Part shown: positions 18,858 through 27,354 of the stretch, one piece after another
How positions within the stretch are numbered: position 1 is the stretch's first letter
Layout: every line of letters begins with the position of its first letter
NCBI RefSeq assembly: GCF_011759365.1
Contig: NZ_JAARLZ010000002.1
Span: forward strand, 186,001 to 250,000
DNA length: 64,000 nucleotides
DNA from: Luteibacter anthropi
Lineage (GTDB): Bacteria > Pseudomonadota > Gammaproteobacteria > Xanthomonadales > Rhodanobacteraceae
Reading direction: 5' to 3'
Made by a program: the position numbers and the translations under genes
Notes under the pieces: generated by a model
Database searches by the model: none
The model's input: only the letters and a program-made list of their open reading frames with translations
What the model was told of the DNA's origin: nothing

Positions 18858-19709
18858 TTAAAGATGCGGCAGCCACAGGCCAGCGAAGGCGGCCACGATA
18901 CCGACAGCCATCATCAAGGTCAGCAACGTGAGCGCGCTGGCCATCGCCACCTTGCCCGGCACGTTCTGGCACTTCTGCGACCAGAAGTAGAGCTCCAGGA
19001 CGGCCAGCGGGAGCAGGTACTCGGCAAAACCCAGGAAGGTGAGAAACGGACCGGTGAAAGTGTCCGGATCGAAGCCCACCGGGGCCTGATTCACGGCAAG
19101 CCAGAACATGAGCCCCACCCGGAAAAACCACACACCACTCACTGCCAGGAACAGCCTCAGCGCCCAGCGCCGATGAGCACCAAAGCGTCCGGCGCGTGCC
19201 TCGCGCAGCGCGAGTGAGGCGAAACCCAGGATCAACAATGCATCCAGGCTCATGCTCAGGCGGCCAACGAGCTGATCGCCGGCGATGTGACGAGTCCAGA
19301 TCATGAAGACTCCCCCCACGCTGGCAATCATTGACGAGGTGAGGAACAGGCGTCCGTTCCAGCGATGGAAGCGTGGCCAGTGTCGCCGCACCACCGGGAC
19401 CAGTTGTGCAGCGCCACTGAGCATCACCACCACCGCAAACAACAGATGCAGGGCAAGCACCGTGTTGCCGGCAGTGTCACCTGGGATGTGACCGGCAACC
19501 AGTACCTTGTTCCACGCCTTCCAGTCGCCTTGAATCGCAGTGCGCCCATAAAAGTCGGCCACGTAGAACGCGAAAAGCAACTGACCCAGGATCGCAACGC
19601 CCAGCCACAGGGCTGCGGCTCCCTGGAGAAACAGGGCCGCCTTGCGCGTCCGCCACGGGATAACGAAGTGGAGCTCTGCTGAGGATGCGGTGATGACGGG
19701 TCGGTACAT
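18858..19709 (-). CDS. DUF2306 multi-pass membrane protein
   Basis: 283 aa from ATG 19709, with AGGAGG at the right distance. About seven hydrophobic segments; conserved blocks H-L-L-F-A-V-V-V-M-L-S-G-A-A-Q, H-R-W-N-G-R-L-F and H-R-R-W-A-L-R-L-F identify the DUF2306 family, whose function is unknown. Conserved histidines in the membrane recall heme- or metal-binding membrane proteins, but that is speculation. It is the first gene of a three-gene operon with the kinase (short gap) and LytTR regulator and may be their sensor partner. Confidence 0.82.
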   Translation of the reverse strand: MYRPVITASSAELHFVIPWRTRKAALFLQGAAALWLGVAILGQLLFAFYVADFYGRTAIQGDWKAWNKVLVAGHIPGDTAGNTVLALHLLFAVVVMLSGAAQLVPVVRRHWPRFHRWNGRLFLTSSMIASVGGVFMIWTRHIAGDQLVGRLSMSLDALLILGFASLALREARAGRFGAHRRWALRLFLAVSGVWFFRVGLMFWLAVNQAPVGFDPDTFTGPFLTFLGFAEYLLPLAVLELYFWSQKCQNVPGKVAMASALTLLTLMMAVGIVAAFAGLWLPHL

Positions 19710-19831
19710 AAAGGCCTCCTGGGTTGATCCGGAGTCTTGCCCAGTGGCGCCCTCAAAAAGAGGGGGCACCCGACGAACGACGCCATGGAAGGTACGAGTG
19801 GCGGTCCATTTCCTGGACAATCACACCACCT

Positions 19832-19853
19832 GCAGGAGCGCGCCTTGCGCGCA
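19832..19853. repeat. Orphan half of the REP-like palindrome
   Basis: GCAGGAGCGCGCCTTGCGCG matches one arm of the palindrome at 4257-4326, with no partner arm beside it. It lies in the promoter region between the DUF2306 operon and the M61 peptidase gene. Confidence 0.65.
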
Positions 19854-19990
19854 AACGCTCAAGGCGATAACCATTCACGCGCTCAAGTGATAGCCTGCGG
19901 TTCCGGCCACCTATCTGCCATGCCTTAGATCCGGCGCACATGTGGCCATGCAAGCCCGCACTCGTGCAGCCAGAAAAACAAGGAGCCGCC

Positions 19991-21718
19991 ATGCTCAAGT
20001 GGTCCATCGTCTTCGCGTTTGTTCTGTTGCCGCTGTCGACGGCGCAAGGGACATCAGGCGCTGCGCGGGTCGACTATGAGCTGGCACCCACCATGGCCGG
20101 TGACGAGCTACGGGAATTCATGGTGTCCGTGCGCTTCCCCGCGAACGCCTCCGGAACCACAGGCTTCGGATGGCTGGGCAGTTGGCGCGGAGACACCCAT
20201 CTCAGCCGATATGTACGTGACTTCATGGTGGACGGGGCGGCACACGTGGCCCAGGATGCGCCGGGCCACTGGCGCATCGACGCCGTCGGAGGCAAGCCGC
20301 TGACCGTGCGATACCGCATCGTCGCCGGTGCCGATCCCGACCCGAATCCCGGCCGGTTTGACCGTAGCGCGCCGGTCATCCACGGCAATGTCTTTTCGGC
20401 ACTGGGCATGGTGGTGTTCGGGCGGCCCGATGGAAGCGACAAGAGCCCGGCAACCTTTGTCTGGCAGGCTGGCCCGGCTCACGTGCCCCTGGTATCGGAC
20501 CTTCAGCACTTGCCCGCTCCGGGCCAGTCCAGCGCACGTCCAGGTACCACCGAAGACATCTTGATGAGCACCCTGGTGGGCGGCGCAGGCATGACCGGCG
20601 CCACAACCGTGGCAAACGAGAGTGAGCCACGGGTAGGCATGCTGCCAGGCAGCGTGGCCGGGCCGGAAGAATTCGTCGCCTCGGTACGGCACATCGTGGC
20701 GGCAGAGCGCAGCTTCTGGAACGAGCGCAAGCCGGGGCCATACACGGTGACCGCGACGCCAGTACCGTCGAGCTACAACGGTTTTATCTCTGGCGCGGGC
20801 TTCGACGACAGCTTTGCTCTCTGGGTCAACACCCATTCAAACAACAGCGATCTCACCTTCTTCATCGCGCACGAAGATTTCCATAGCTGGAATCCCGGCC
20901 TGCTGGGTAAACCCTATGCCGATCCCGGGGCAGAGCAGCGCGCTGCCTGGTTCAATGAAGGTTTTACCGATTACTTTGGTCAGGCGCTCAGCCTGCGCTC
21001 CGGGGCCGTGACGGTGGAGGCTTTCCGCGACATCTGGAACAGCGCGCTACTGGAATACGCCAATTCACCCTGGCGGAATACACCCAATGCCACGCTCGCG
21101 CCGGCCTTTTTCAAGGATCAGGACGCGAAACGGATGCCCTATCTACGCGGGGCGATGCTGGCGGCGCGCTGGAACGCGAAGCTGCGTCAGCAGGGAGTCG
21201 ATGCCCATGCAGCGCCTGTTGAGCTGCGCACCGTGTTGCTTGACCAGCGCAGGATGGCTTCGACGTCAACGGCAGAGCCTCCCGCTCTCTTTGTCACAGC
21301 CGCCGCCCGGCACGGGCTCGACGTAAAGGACGACCTGGCGCGCTTCATCGAGAAGGGCGAAAGCCTGACCCTCGCACCCGACACATTCGGCCCGTGCGCG
21401 CGCGTGGTCACCCAGCAGCGACCCGGCTACGACACCGGCTACACCTCCGAGGATCATCGCGTGACCACGGTCAAGCCCGGAGGCAACGCCTACCTGGCGG
21501 GCCTGCGCGCCGGTATGGTCATCGAGAAGAAAGTCTCAGGCACCAGCGGCGACTCGCTCAAGCCACTCGAACTGGCCGTACTCGAAGGGAGCACGCGTCG
21601 GACCATTGCGTTTCTTCCTCAAGGCCCCGGCCAGATTACCGTACAGCAGCTTCAACTGACGTCCCCGGCACCTGCGGACTGCGCCTCCAGCCTGACAGGT
21701 ATTCGTCAGCTGCCGTAG
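19991..21718 (+). CDS. Exported M61-family (glycyl aminopeptidase-like) metallopeptidase
   Basis: 575 aa from ATG 19991, with AAGGAG upstream. After a signal peptide the N-terminal half is a beta-rich domain. The zinc site is H294-E295-D-F-H298 with third ligand E323 in W-F-N-E-G-F-T-D-Y-F, all intact. The C-terminus (about residue 470 on) is PDZ-like (V-T-T-V-K-P-G-G-N-A-Y-L-A-G-L-R-A-G). This order fits M61 peptidases, which prefer N-terminal Gly/Ala. It acts in the periplasm or outside the cell. Monocistronic in appearance. Confidence 0.85.
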   Translation: MLKWSIVFAFVLLPLSTAQGTSGAARVDYELAPTMAGDELREFMVSVRFPANASGTTGFGWLGSWRGDTHLSRYVRDFMVDGAAHVAQDAPGHWRIDAVGGKPLTVRYRIVAGADPDPNPGRFDRSAPVIHGNVFSALGMVVFGRPDGSDKSPATFVWQAGPAHVPLVSDLQHLPAPGQSSARPGTTEDILMSTLVGGAGMTGATTVANESEPRVGMLPGSVAGPEEFVASVRHIVAAERSFWNERKPGPYTVTATPVPSSYNGFISGAGFDDSFALWVNTHSNNSDLTFFIAHEDFHSWNPGLLGKPYADPGAEQRAAWFNEGFTDYFGQALSLRSGAVTVEAFRDIWNSALLEYANSPWRNTPNATLAPAFFKDQDAKRMPYLRGAMLAARWNAKLRQQGVDAHAAPVELRTVLLDQRRMASTSTAEPPALFVTAAARHGLDVKDDLARFIEKGESLTLAPDTFGPCARVVTQQRPGYDTGYTSEDHRVTTVKPGGNAYLAGLRAGMVIEKKVSGTSGDSLKPLELAVLEGSTRRTIAFLPQGPGQITVQQLQLTSPAPADCASSLTGIRQLP

Positions 21719-21739
21719 CAGCCTGATCCGGAGTTTCCC

Positions 21740-21775
21740 ATGTATCAACCAGCTTTCGACGTCACATCCTCATGA
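21740..21775 (+). other. Short upstream ORF overlapping the araC-type gene start
   Basis: An 11-codon ORF (M-Y-Q-P-A-F-D-V-T-S-S) starts at an ATG with CCGGAG at ideal distance and ends in a TGA inside the ATGATG start of the next gene. The downstream gene has no ribosome site of its own, so this is either a coupling leader or the true N-terminus put out of frame by one missing base. Confidence 0.4.
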
Positions 21776-22467
21776 TGTCATTCGCAAAGACGGATATGGG
21801 TCATCAATGCCATGGCGCTTGCCAGCGACTCGGCCGGCATTGTCACGATACGGCGTTTGCCACGGTGGTACTTCGTGGCGGCTATATGGAGGCAGGCGAT
21901 GAAGGGCGCCGCACGGTGGAAGCGGGTCACGTGCTGATCCATCATGCTTATGAGTCTCACCTGGACTGTTTTTCACAGAAAGGTGCTGAATTACTTGTCC
22001 TTCCGGTTCCGACAGACAACGGACTCCCACTGTTTGGAACGACGACGGATCCCGAAGGACTCTTGCGTACCGCACGATCTTCGTTACCGGATGCATGGCA
22101 TCACCTCACGGAAACATGGAGCTCGTCTGAGCAACGGCATCAGGACTGGCCCGATCTTCTTGCCGAATGCCTTCGGCAGGATGCCGATCTCTCCTTGCGC
22201 CAATGGGCCGAAAACATGGGGTTGCGACCGGAGTCGGTCAGTCGTGGTTTCCAGCGTGCCTACGGCAGCTCGCCCAAGGCGTTTCGTGCCAGCTCACGGG
22301 CGCGTCTGGCCATGCAGCGCCTGTGCGGTACGCGGCAATCCTTTTGCGATATCGCCGCCTCGCTCGGATTTGCCGACCAGGCGCATATGAGCAGGGCCGT
22401 CGTGACGTTGACGGGATCTACGCCAAGTCATTGGCGGCAGTCGGCCTCGTCTTCGCCTGCCTCCTGA
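21772..22467 (+). CDS. AraC-family transcriptional regulator, short form
   Basis: 231 aa from ATG 21772. The N-terminal part looks like a small cupin (H-C-H-D-T-A-F-A-T-V-V-L-R-G-G-Y, V-E-A-G-H-V-L-I-H-H). The C-terminal 100 residues carry the AraC helix-turn-helix pair (L-S-L-R-Q-W-A-E-N-M-G-L ... I-A-A-S-L-G-F-A-D-Q-A-H-M-S-R). There is no ribosome site directly upstream; translation may be coupled to the 11-codon ORF at 21740. Located between two exported peptidase genes in the same direction; target unknown. Confidence 0.82.
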   Translation: MMSFAKTDMGHQCHGACQRLGRHCHDTAFATVVLRGGYMEAGDEGRRTVEAGHVLIHHAYESHLDCFSQKGAELLVLPVPTDNGLPLFGTTTDPEGLLRTARSSLPDAWHHLTETWSSSEQRHQDWPDLLAECLRQDADLSLRQWAENMGLRPESVSRGFQRAYGSSPKAFRASSRARLAMQRLCGTRQSFCDIAASLGFADQAHMSRAVVTLTGSTPSHWRQSASSSPAS

Positions 22468-22591
22468 ATTGCCGTATGCCAGGTTACCGGTCAACTGGAT
22501 TCAAGACGTGCCCTCGGCGTTCACCTAGTCTCCATTGAGGCGCCGCAAGCCGGCCGCGGCCGAAAGTTTCGTCTCTCAATGGGGATCACCT

Positions 22592-24427
22592 ATGCGCCAT
22601 GCACTCCTGGCAAGCGTTCTCGTCATCGCAGCTGGTACAAGCAACGCTGACAACATCGATGCGCTTCTCGCCGCCAATCGCAAGGCAATGGGTGCGGACG
22701 CCTGGTCTGGAAAGGAAACACTGGATAGCCAGTTCTCGTATGCAGGCCAGGGGCTCACCGGTACGACGTCATCCGTCATCGATCTCCGTCGATGCGCCTT
22801 CGTGGATACCTACCAGATAGGGCCTGGAGGCGGCGCCACGGGTTTCGACGGTACGAAGGCATGGGAGAAAGAACCCTCCGGCACGGCAACCGAAGAGGCC
22901 GGAGGTGATGTCAGGGAACTGGCCGTCAACGAGGCTTATCGCGGGTGCAACCTCTGGTGGCGCAGTGACCGGGCCGGCGCACGTATCGAGAGCAATGGCC
23001 AGAAGACTGTCGATGGGAAAATCTTCGATGTACTCACCGCCACACCAGAGAAAGGCAAGCCTTTCGAAGCATGGTTCGACACGGCCACCCATCGTCTGGC
23101 ACGAACCGTAGAGGTCCAGAGTATCCAGGTGATCACGACGTGGTACTCGGATTACACCGATGTGGATGGTGTTCCCATCGCACATACGATCGTTGTGGAT
23201 GATGGTAGCGGCGCGGCCAACCGCCAGACTAGCCGCCTGACTTCCGCGCGGTTCGGACCGACACGACCGCCAGCCTTTTATGAGAAGCCGGCCACCGCAG
23301 TCAACGACTATGCGCTGGCCGGTGATACGCACCAGATTACAGTGCCGTTTCAACTGGTGAACAACCATATTTACGTGCAGGCATCGGTCAACGGAAGCAA
23401 ACCGCTGACGTTCATCGTCGACACCGGTGGTCACGACATTCTTACGCCGATGACCGCAAGGATGCTCGGCGTTCAGACACAGGGAAGCCGGACCGCAGGA
23501 GGCTCCGGCAATGACTTCGCGCAGAGTGGGCTGGCAAGGGTTAGTTCGATCTCCGTCGGCGGTGCCACGCTCACCAATCAAACGGTTACCGTGCTGAAAT
23601 TCTCCAACGCGGCGGAGGGCATCGACGAGCAGGGGATGATTGGCTATGAGTTCTTTGCACGCTTCGTGACCCGCATTGACTACGGTAAAAAACAGATCAC
23701 CTTTATCGACAAGAAGCACTTCGATCCCACGTCAGCCGGCACGCCCGTGCACTTTCGTTTTTACCAGCAGTTTCCGGAAGTACCAGGAACGTACGACGGC
23801 ATTCCCGGACGCTTCGGCATTGATACAGGCGCGCGGAACGCGCTATCGCTGACTCGCCCCTTCGCCGAGAAGAACCACCTGCGCGACCGGGAGAGGGCAG
23901 GGGTTGAAGCCCTTACGGGATGGGGGGTGGGCGGCCCGACGCGCGGCTTCGTGTTTCATGGCAAGAACCTGGAACTCGACGGCTTAACGATACGCGCGCC
24001 CCTTGCCGAGTTCAGCCTGGACAAAGCGGGCACGGGCGGCATGGATGCGTTTCCGAACAACGTCGGTGGCGGCCTCCTGAAGCGCTTTGTCGTTACCTTC
24101 GATTACGATCACCAGATCATGTATCTCAAACCTGTTGCCGGACCGGTCGATGACCTGGATACATTCGATCGTTCGGGCATGTGGATCAACGTCAACGGCA
24201 GGGGCTTCGAGATCGTGGATATAGGCCCTGGAACACCGGCCGCAGTCGCGGGGCTATGGGTAGGCGACATCGTCACGAAGGTGAATGGCAGGTCGATCCA
24301 GTCCATCAAGCTTTACGATTTTCGCCGGATGCTGCGTAACGAAGCACCCGGAACTAAAATCCACCTGACATTCGACCGGCGCGGTGCCATACACCAGACA
24401 GATCTTGTGCTGCGGGACTTGATCTAA
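22592..24427 (+). CDS. Exported retropepsin-like aspartyl protease with C-terminal PDZ domain
   Basis: 611 aa from ATG 22592 (GGGGAT upstream). A signal peptide ends near S-N-A-D. Residues about 20-245 look like a periplasmic outer-membrane-lipoprotein-sorting type beta sheet (W-W-R-S-D-R, G-K-P-F-E-A-W-F-D). Two retropepsin-type half-sites follow: D277 in I-V-D-T-G-G and D411 in G-I-D-T-G-A. Having both on one chain suggests an intramolecular pair. A PDZ domain is at about residues 535-605 (I-V-D-I-G-P-G-T-P-A-A-V-A-G-L). The arrangement is common in Xanthomonadales and Bacteroidetes; substrates are unknown. Confidence 0.8.
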   Translation: MRHALLASVLVIAAGTSNADNIDALLAANRKAMGADAWSGKETLDSQFSYAGQGLTGTTSSVIDLRRCAFVDTYQIGPGGGATGFDGTKAWEKEPSGTATEEAGGDVRELAVNEAYRGCNLWWRSDRAGARIESNGQKTVDGKIFDVLTATPEKGKPFEAWFDTATHRLARTVEVQSIQVITTWYSDYTDVDGVPIAHTIVVDDGSGAANRQTSRLTSARFGPTRPPAFYEKPATAVNDYALAGDTHQITVPFQLVNNHIYVQASVNGSKPLTFIVDTGGHDILTPMTARMLGVQTQGSRTAGGSGNDFAQSGLARVSSISVGGATLTNQTVTVLKFSNAAEGIDEQGMIGYEFFARFVTRIDYGKKQITFIDKKHFDPTSAGTPVHFRFYQQFPEVPGTYDGIPGRFGIDTGARNALSLTRPFAEKNHLRDRERAGVEALTGWGVGGPTRGFVFHGKNLELDGLTIRAPLAEFSLDKAGTGGMDAFPNNVGGGLLKRFVVTFDYDHQIMYLKPVAGPVDDLDTFDRSGMWINVNGRGFEIVDIGPGTPAAVAGLWVGDIVTKVNGRSIQSIKLYDFRRMLRNEAPGTKIHLTFDRRGAIHQTDLVLRDLI

Positions 24428-24532
24428 GCTATCGATACAGCGTTTCCATACTGCCCTCAGTGAGGCATCTGTTCCCGGATTACCGCGGCATGGGAGCCGT
24501 TAGCATCCATTGCCCTGAACAGGAGTATCGCC

Positions 24533-25318
24533 ATGTCCCATCCAGTTGTATCACGCAAGGAATGGCTCGATGCCCGTCTCGAACTGCTGGCGGAAGAGAA
24601 AGAGCTGACCCGGCGCAGCGACGCACTGGCCCGACGACGCCAGGCGTTGCCATGGGTGCGAGTCGACAAGCCCTATCAATTCGCTACGGATGAGGGCACC
24701 CTCTCACTGGCGGAGCTGTTCAAGGGACGCTCCCAGCTGATCATCTACCACTTCATGTATGGCCCTGACTACACGGCCGGATGCCCCTCATGCTCGTCGA
24801 TCGCCGACGGATTCGACGGCATCGTGACCCATCTCGAAAACCACGACGTCGCATTCCATGTGGTATCGCGCGCTCCCCTGGCGACACTGCAGGCATTCAA
24901 ACGGCGTATGGGCTGGACCTTTCCCTGGGCGTCGTCCGGTGACACCGACTTCAATACAGACTTCAACGTCTGGTTCAGTGAAGACCAGCAGCGCGCGGGA
25001 AGCATCGAATATAACTACCAACACGAACCGCCATTGGCCGGCCCGTCCACCGACGAGGAGGTCCAATGGCAGAGCCGCAAAGACAACGGTCCGGTCGCGC
25101 AGATCGCCGCCATGACCGGCACCGACGTCGCCACGTATGCGCGCGACCGCCCCGGCATCAGCACGTTTACCCTCGAAGACGGTGTCGTCCATCATGCGTA
25201 TTCCGCTTATTCTCGCGGCTTGGATGCGCTTTGGTGCCTTTACCAATGGCTCGACCGGGCGCCGCTGGGACGTAACGAGAAGGGCATCTGGATGCGGAGG
25301 CACGACGAGTACCCGTGA
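24533..25318 (+). CDS. DUF899 family thioredoxin-like protein
   Basis: 261 aa with AGGAGT before the ATG. Matches DUF899: W-L-D-A-R-L-E-L-L-A-E-E-K-E-L-T-R at the N-terminus, then L-I-I-Y-H-F-M-Y-G-P-D-Y, the C-P-S-C pair, and H-H-A-Y-S-A-Y-S-R-G at the end. The fold is thioredoxin-like and the C-x-x-C may be redox active, but the biochemical role of the family is not established. It ends 4 bp from the stop of the convergent SDR gene. Confidence 0.85.
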   Translation: MSHPVVSRKEWLDARLELLAEEKELTRRSDALARRRQALPWVRVDKPYQFATDEGTLSLAELFKGRSQLIIYHFMYGPDYTAGCPSCSSIADGFDGIVTHLENHDVAFHVVSRAPLATLQAFKRRMGWTFPWASSGDTDFNTDFNVWFSEDQQRAGSIEYNYQHEPPLAGPSTDEEVQWQSRKDNGPVAQIAAMTGTDVATYARDRPGISTFTLEDGVVHHAYSAYSRGLDALWCLYQWLDRAPLGRNEKGIWMRRHDEYP

Positions 25319-25322
25319 GGCA

Positions 25323-26039
25323 TCAGGCCGTATGACGAAGGCCGCCGTCGCAGGTGAGCATATGGCCGCTCATGAAGCGGTTGCTGATCAGGAAGGCAAT
25401 CGCCTGGGCGACGTCCTGAGCGAGGCCGATTCGCCCAACGGGCGTCTTGTCCGCATATTCGGCAAACAAGGCCTGCTTATGCTCGTCGGGAACGGCCTCC
25501 CACCATGGTGTATCGACGACACCGGGCGACACGCCGTTGACCCGTATCGGCGCAAGTTCCACGGCAAGCACCGGCACCAGTGCCGCGACCGCCGCGTTGG
25601 CAGCCGCAATACCGGCCGTTCCCGGTGTAGCGGTCTGTGCCGCCAGCCCTGAAACGAAGATCAGGCTGCCATCCGTACTGATAAACGGTAGAGCCGCTTG
25701 CGCACAGGCAATGTGCGCATACACCTTCTCCTCGAAACCCGCCTTGACGTTCGAAAGGGCAATGGTGCCGAAAGGGCCGACGCCTTTGCTACTGCCGAGG
25801 GCGAGCACCATGTGGTCGATGGGTTCAAGTCGAGCGAAGCAGTCGGGCAGTGCGGCTTCGTCGGTTGCATCCATCTGCACGGCTGAAGCCCTACCACCCG
25901 TGACACCCAGCGCGACGTCCAGCCGTGCCTTGCTTCGCCCGGCAATAGTGACCTTATGACCGGTATCAAGCAGGAGCCTGGCAGTCTCCAGCCCGATACC
26001 AGATGAGCCGCCGACGATTACGATATGTTGCAATGACAT
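25323..26039 (-). CDS. Atypical SDR-fold protein lacking the catalytic Tyr/Lys
   Basis: 238 aa; GAGGAAC precedes ATG 26039. The nucleotide-binding motif G-G-S-S-G-I-G is intact, and R37 in A-G-R-S suggests NADP(H). V-S-G-L is the usual Ser position, but the Y-x-x-x-K segment reads I-A-A-A-N-A-A-V, with neither Tyr nor Lys. The C-terminal V-N-G-V-S-P-G-V-V-D-T-P and C-D-G-G are normal. It may be a non-catalytic, cofactor-sensing protein or use other residues. Divergent from an XRE-type regulator, which probably controls it, as is usual for this pair. Confidence 0.82.
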   Translation of the reverse strand: MSLQHIVIVGGSSGIGLETARLLLDTGHKVTIAGRSKARLDVALGVTGGRASAVQMDATDEAALPDCFARLEPIDHMVLALGSSKGVGPFGTIALSNVKAGFEEKVYAHIACAQAALPFISTDGSLIFVSGLAAQTATPGTAGIAAANAAVAALVPVLAVELAPIRVNGVSPGVVDTPWWEAVPDEHKQALFAEYADKTPVGRIGLAQDVAQAIAFLISNRFMSGHMLTCDGGLRHTA

Positions 26040-26149
26040 GGATATAGTTCCTCAGGCGGGGCAGAGCGCCCTGACCCGAGTTTCCCGTCTACCATTCAGG
26101 GCAAACAGTTCCTGGTGGATCCTGGTATCCAAAGTACTACGTTAAAGTC

Positions 26150-26992
26150 ATGACCACGCTCAGCATCCCCAGCAACACCGTCCGACAACGCGAAGCGGGA
26201 GCCTTTCTGCGATCCAGGCGCGAGCGCCTCACACCGCAAGACGTCGGCTTGCCGGCAGGCATCCGGCGGCGGACGCCCGGCTTGCGACGCGAAGAGTTGG
26301 CGATGCTCGCCGGTGTCGGAACCACTTGGTACACCTGGCTCGAACAAGGTCGTGACGTCAATCCATCAGGGGATGTGCTGTCGGCGATCGCCAGAGCACT
26401 TCAGCTGGACGCCGCCGAGCGAGAACATCTTTTCGTCCTTTTCCGCGTCTCCCCGGATGCCAGCCAGGCGGTCGAGCCCGAGTGGGTAGGGGAGCCCATT
26501 CGCCGAATGCTCGCCAGCCTCCAGGACCAGCCGGCATTCGTTCGCGGCCGTCGGTGGGACATCCTCGCCTGGAATCGTGCTGCCGATGTGGTTTTTGGTC
26601 CCTACGAGCAACTGGAGGGCGACCAGCGGAACTCGCTGCATCTGCTTTTTGCCAACCCGGGGCATCGAGCCATGCTCGCGGACTGGGAAACCGTCGCCCG
26701 ATCAGCGCTGGCTATGTTCCGGGCGGATTTTGCACGCCACGCAGGGGACGTGTCTTTCACCCGGCTTATCGAGGATCTATCGCTCGTGAGTAAGGAATTT
26801 GCACTGTGGTGGGAACAACAAGAGGTGCTGCGCCCTCAGTCGGGGGAAAAGCGCATCAACCATCCCGTCGCCGGGACGATGTCATTCGAGTACTCCAGCC
26901 TTGGGATCGACGATTCGTCAGACGTGAAGTTGATTGTTCTAACGCCGTCGCAAACGGATGGTACTTTGGATGCGCTTCGGAGGTTGCTTTGA
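26150..26992 (+). CDS. XRE-family regulator with MmyB-like ligand-binding domain
   Basis: 280 aa. Helix-turn-helix at residues about 14-90 (L-R-S-R-R-E-R-L-T-P, R-R-T-P-G-L-R-R-E-E-L-A, W-Y-T-W-L-E-Q-G-R). Residues about 110-275 match the MmyB-type ligand-binding domain (W-D-I-L-A-W-N-R-A-A, N-H-P-V-A-G-T-M-S-F-E-Y). Such regulators sit divergent from SDR or oxidoreductase genes and respond to small hydrophobic ligands. The 110-bp gap to the SDR gene would hold the shared operator; no palindrome stood out. Confidence 0.9.
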   Translation: MTTLSIPSNTVRQREAGAFLRSRRERLTPQDVGLPAGIRRRTPGLRREELAMLAGVGTTWYTWLEQGRDVNPSGDVLSAIARALQLDAAEREHLFVLFRVSPDASQAVEPEWVGEPIRRMLASLQDQPAFVRGRRWDILAWNRAADVVFGPYEQLEGDQRNSLHLLFANPGHRAMLADWETVARSALAMFRADFARHAGDVSFTRLIEDLSLVSKEFALWWEQQEVLRPQSGEKRINHPVAGTMSFEYSSLGIDDSSDVKLIVLTPSQTDGTLDALRRLL

Positions 26993-27354
26993 GGGTGGTG
27001 AGTGCTGGGTTTCCGGGCAGTGCGCACATGCGCCACCTATTTGAGCGTCAATTTATTGACGAGCAACAATGCAGCTTTTCCACCCGATGACGTGATTCCA
27101 GGTTTAGAATTTGATCTGGGGATGCCATCGGCTCAGGGTGATTAGGGATGGTTATCGGGGGTAGGGCAATTCATGCCGAGGGCACGCAGCGGTTGGCCTC
27201 GCCTGATGCCTTTGCGAAGCAGTTGAAGTTAAACTGCTGGCCTGGATCGTGTCGTACCTGAGGAAGGGTGGGACACGCTCATCAGATGCCTGTTGCCCAA
27301 GCCAGGCAACACTGAGGCACTGTAGCCGAGACAACAGAAAAGGAAGGATCCGAC
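26993..27354. other. Non-coding 362 bp at the left boundary of the acquired island
   Basis: No plausible gene. It contains the first copy of a 17-bp repeat (27151-27167) whose second copy lies past the next gene. Base composition falls here compared with the core genes on the left, which fits an island boundary. The MBL gene promoter should lie in its last 100 bp. Confidence 0.45.
27151..27167 (+). repeat. 17-bp direct repeat, left copy
   Basis: GTTATCGGGGGTAGGGC; the identical 17 bases recur at 28804-28820, so the two copies bracket the MBL-fold gene. It could be an attachment-site duplication or a recombination scar. Confidence 0.6.
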
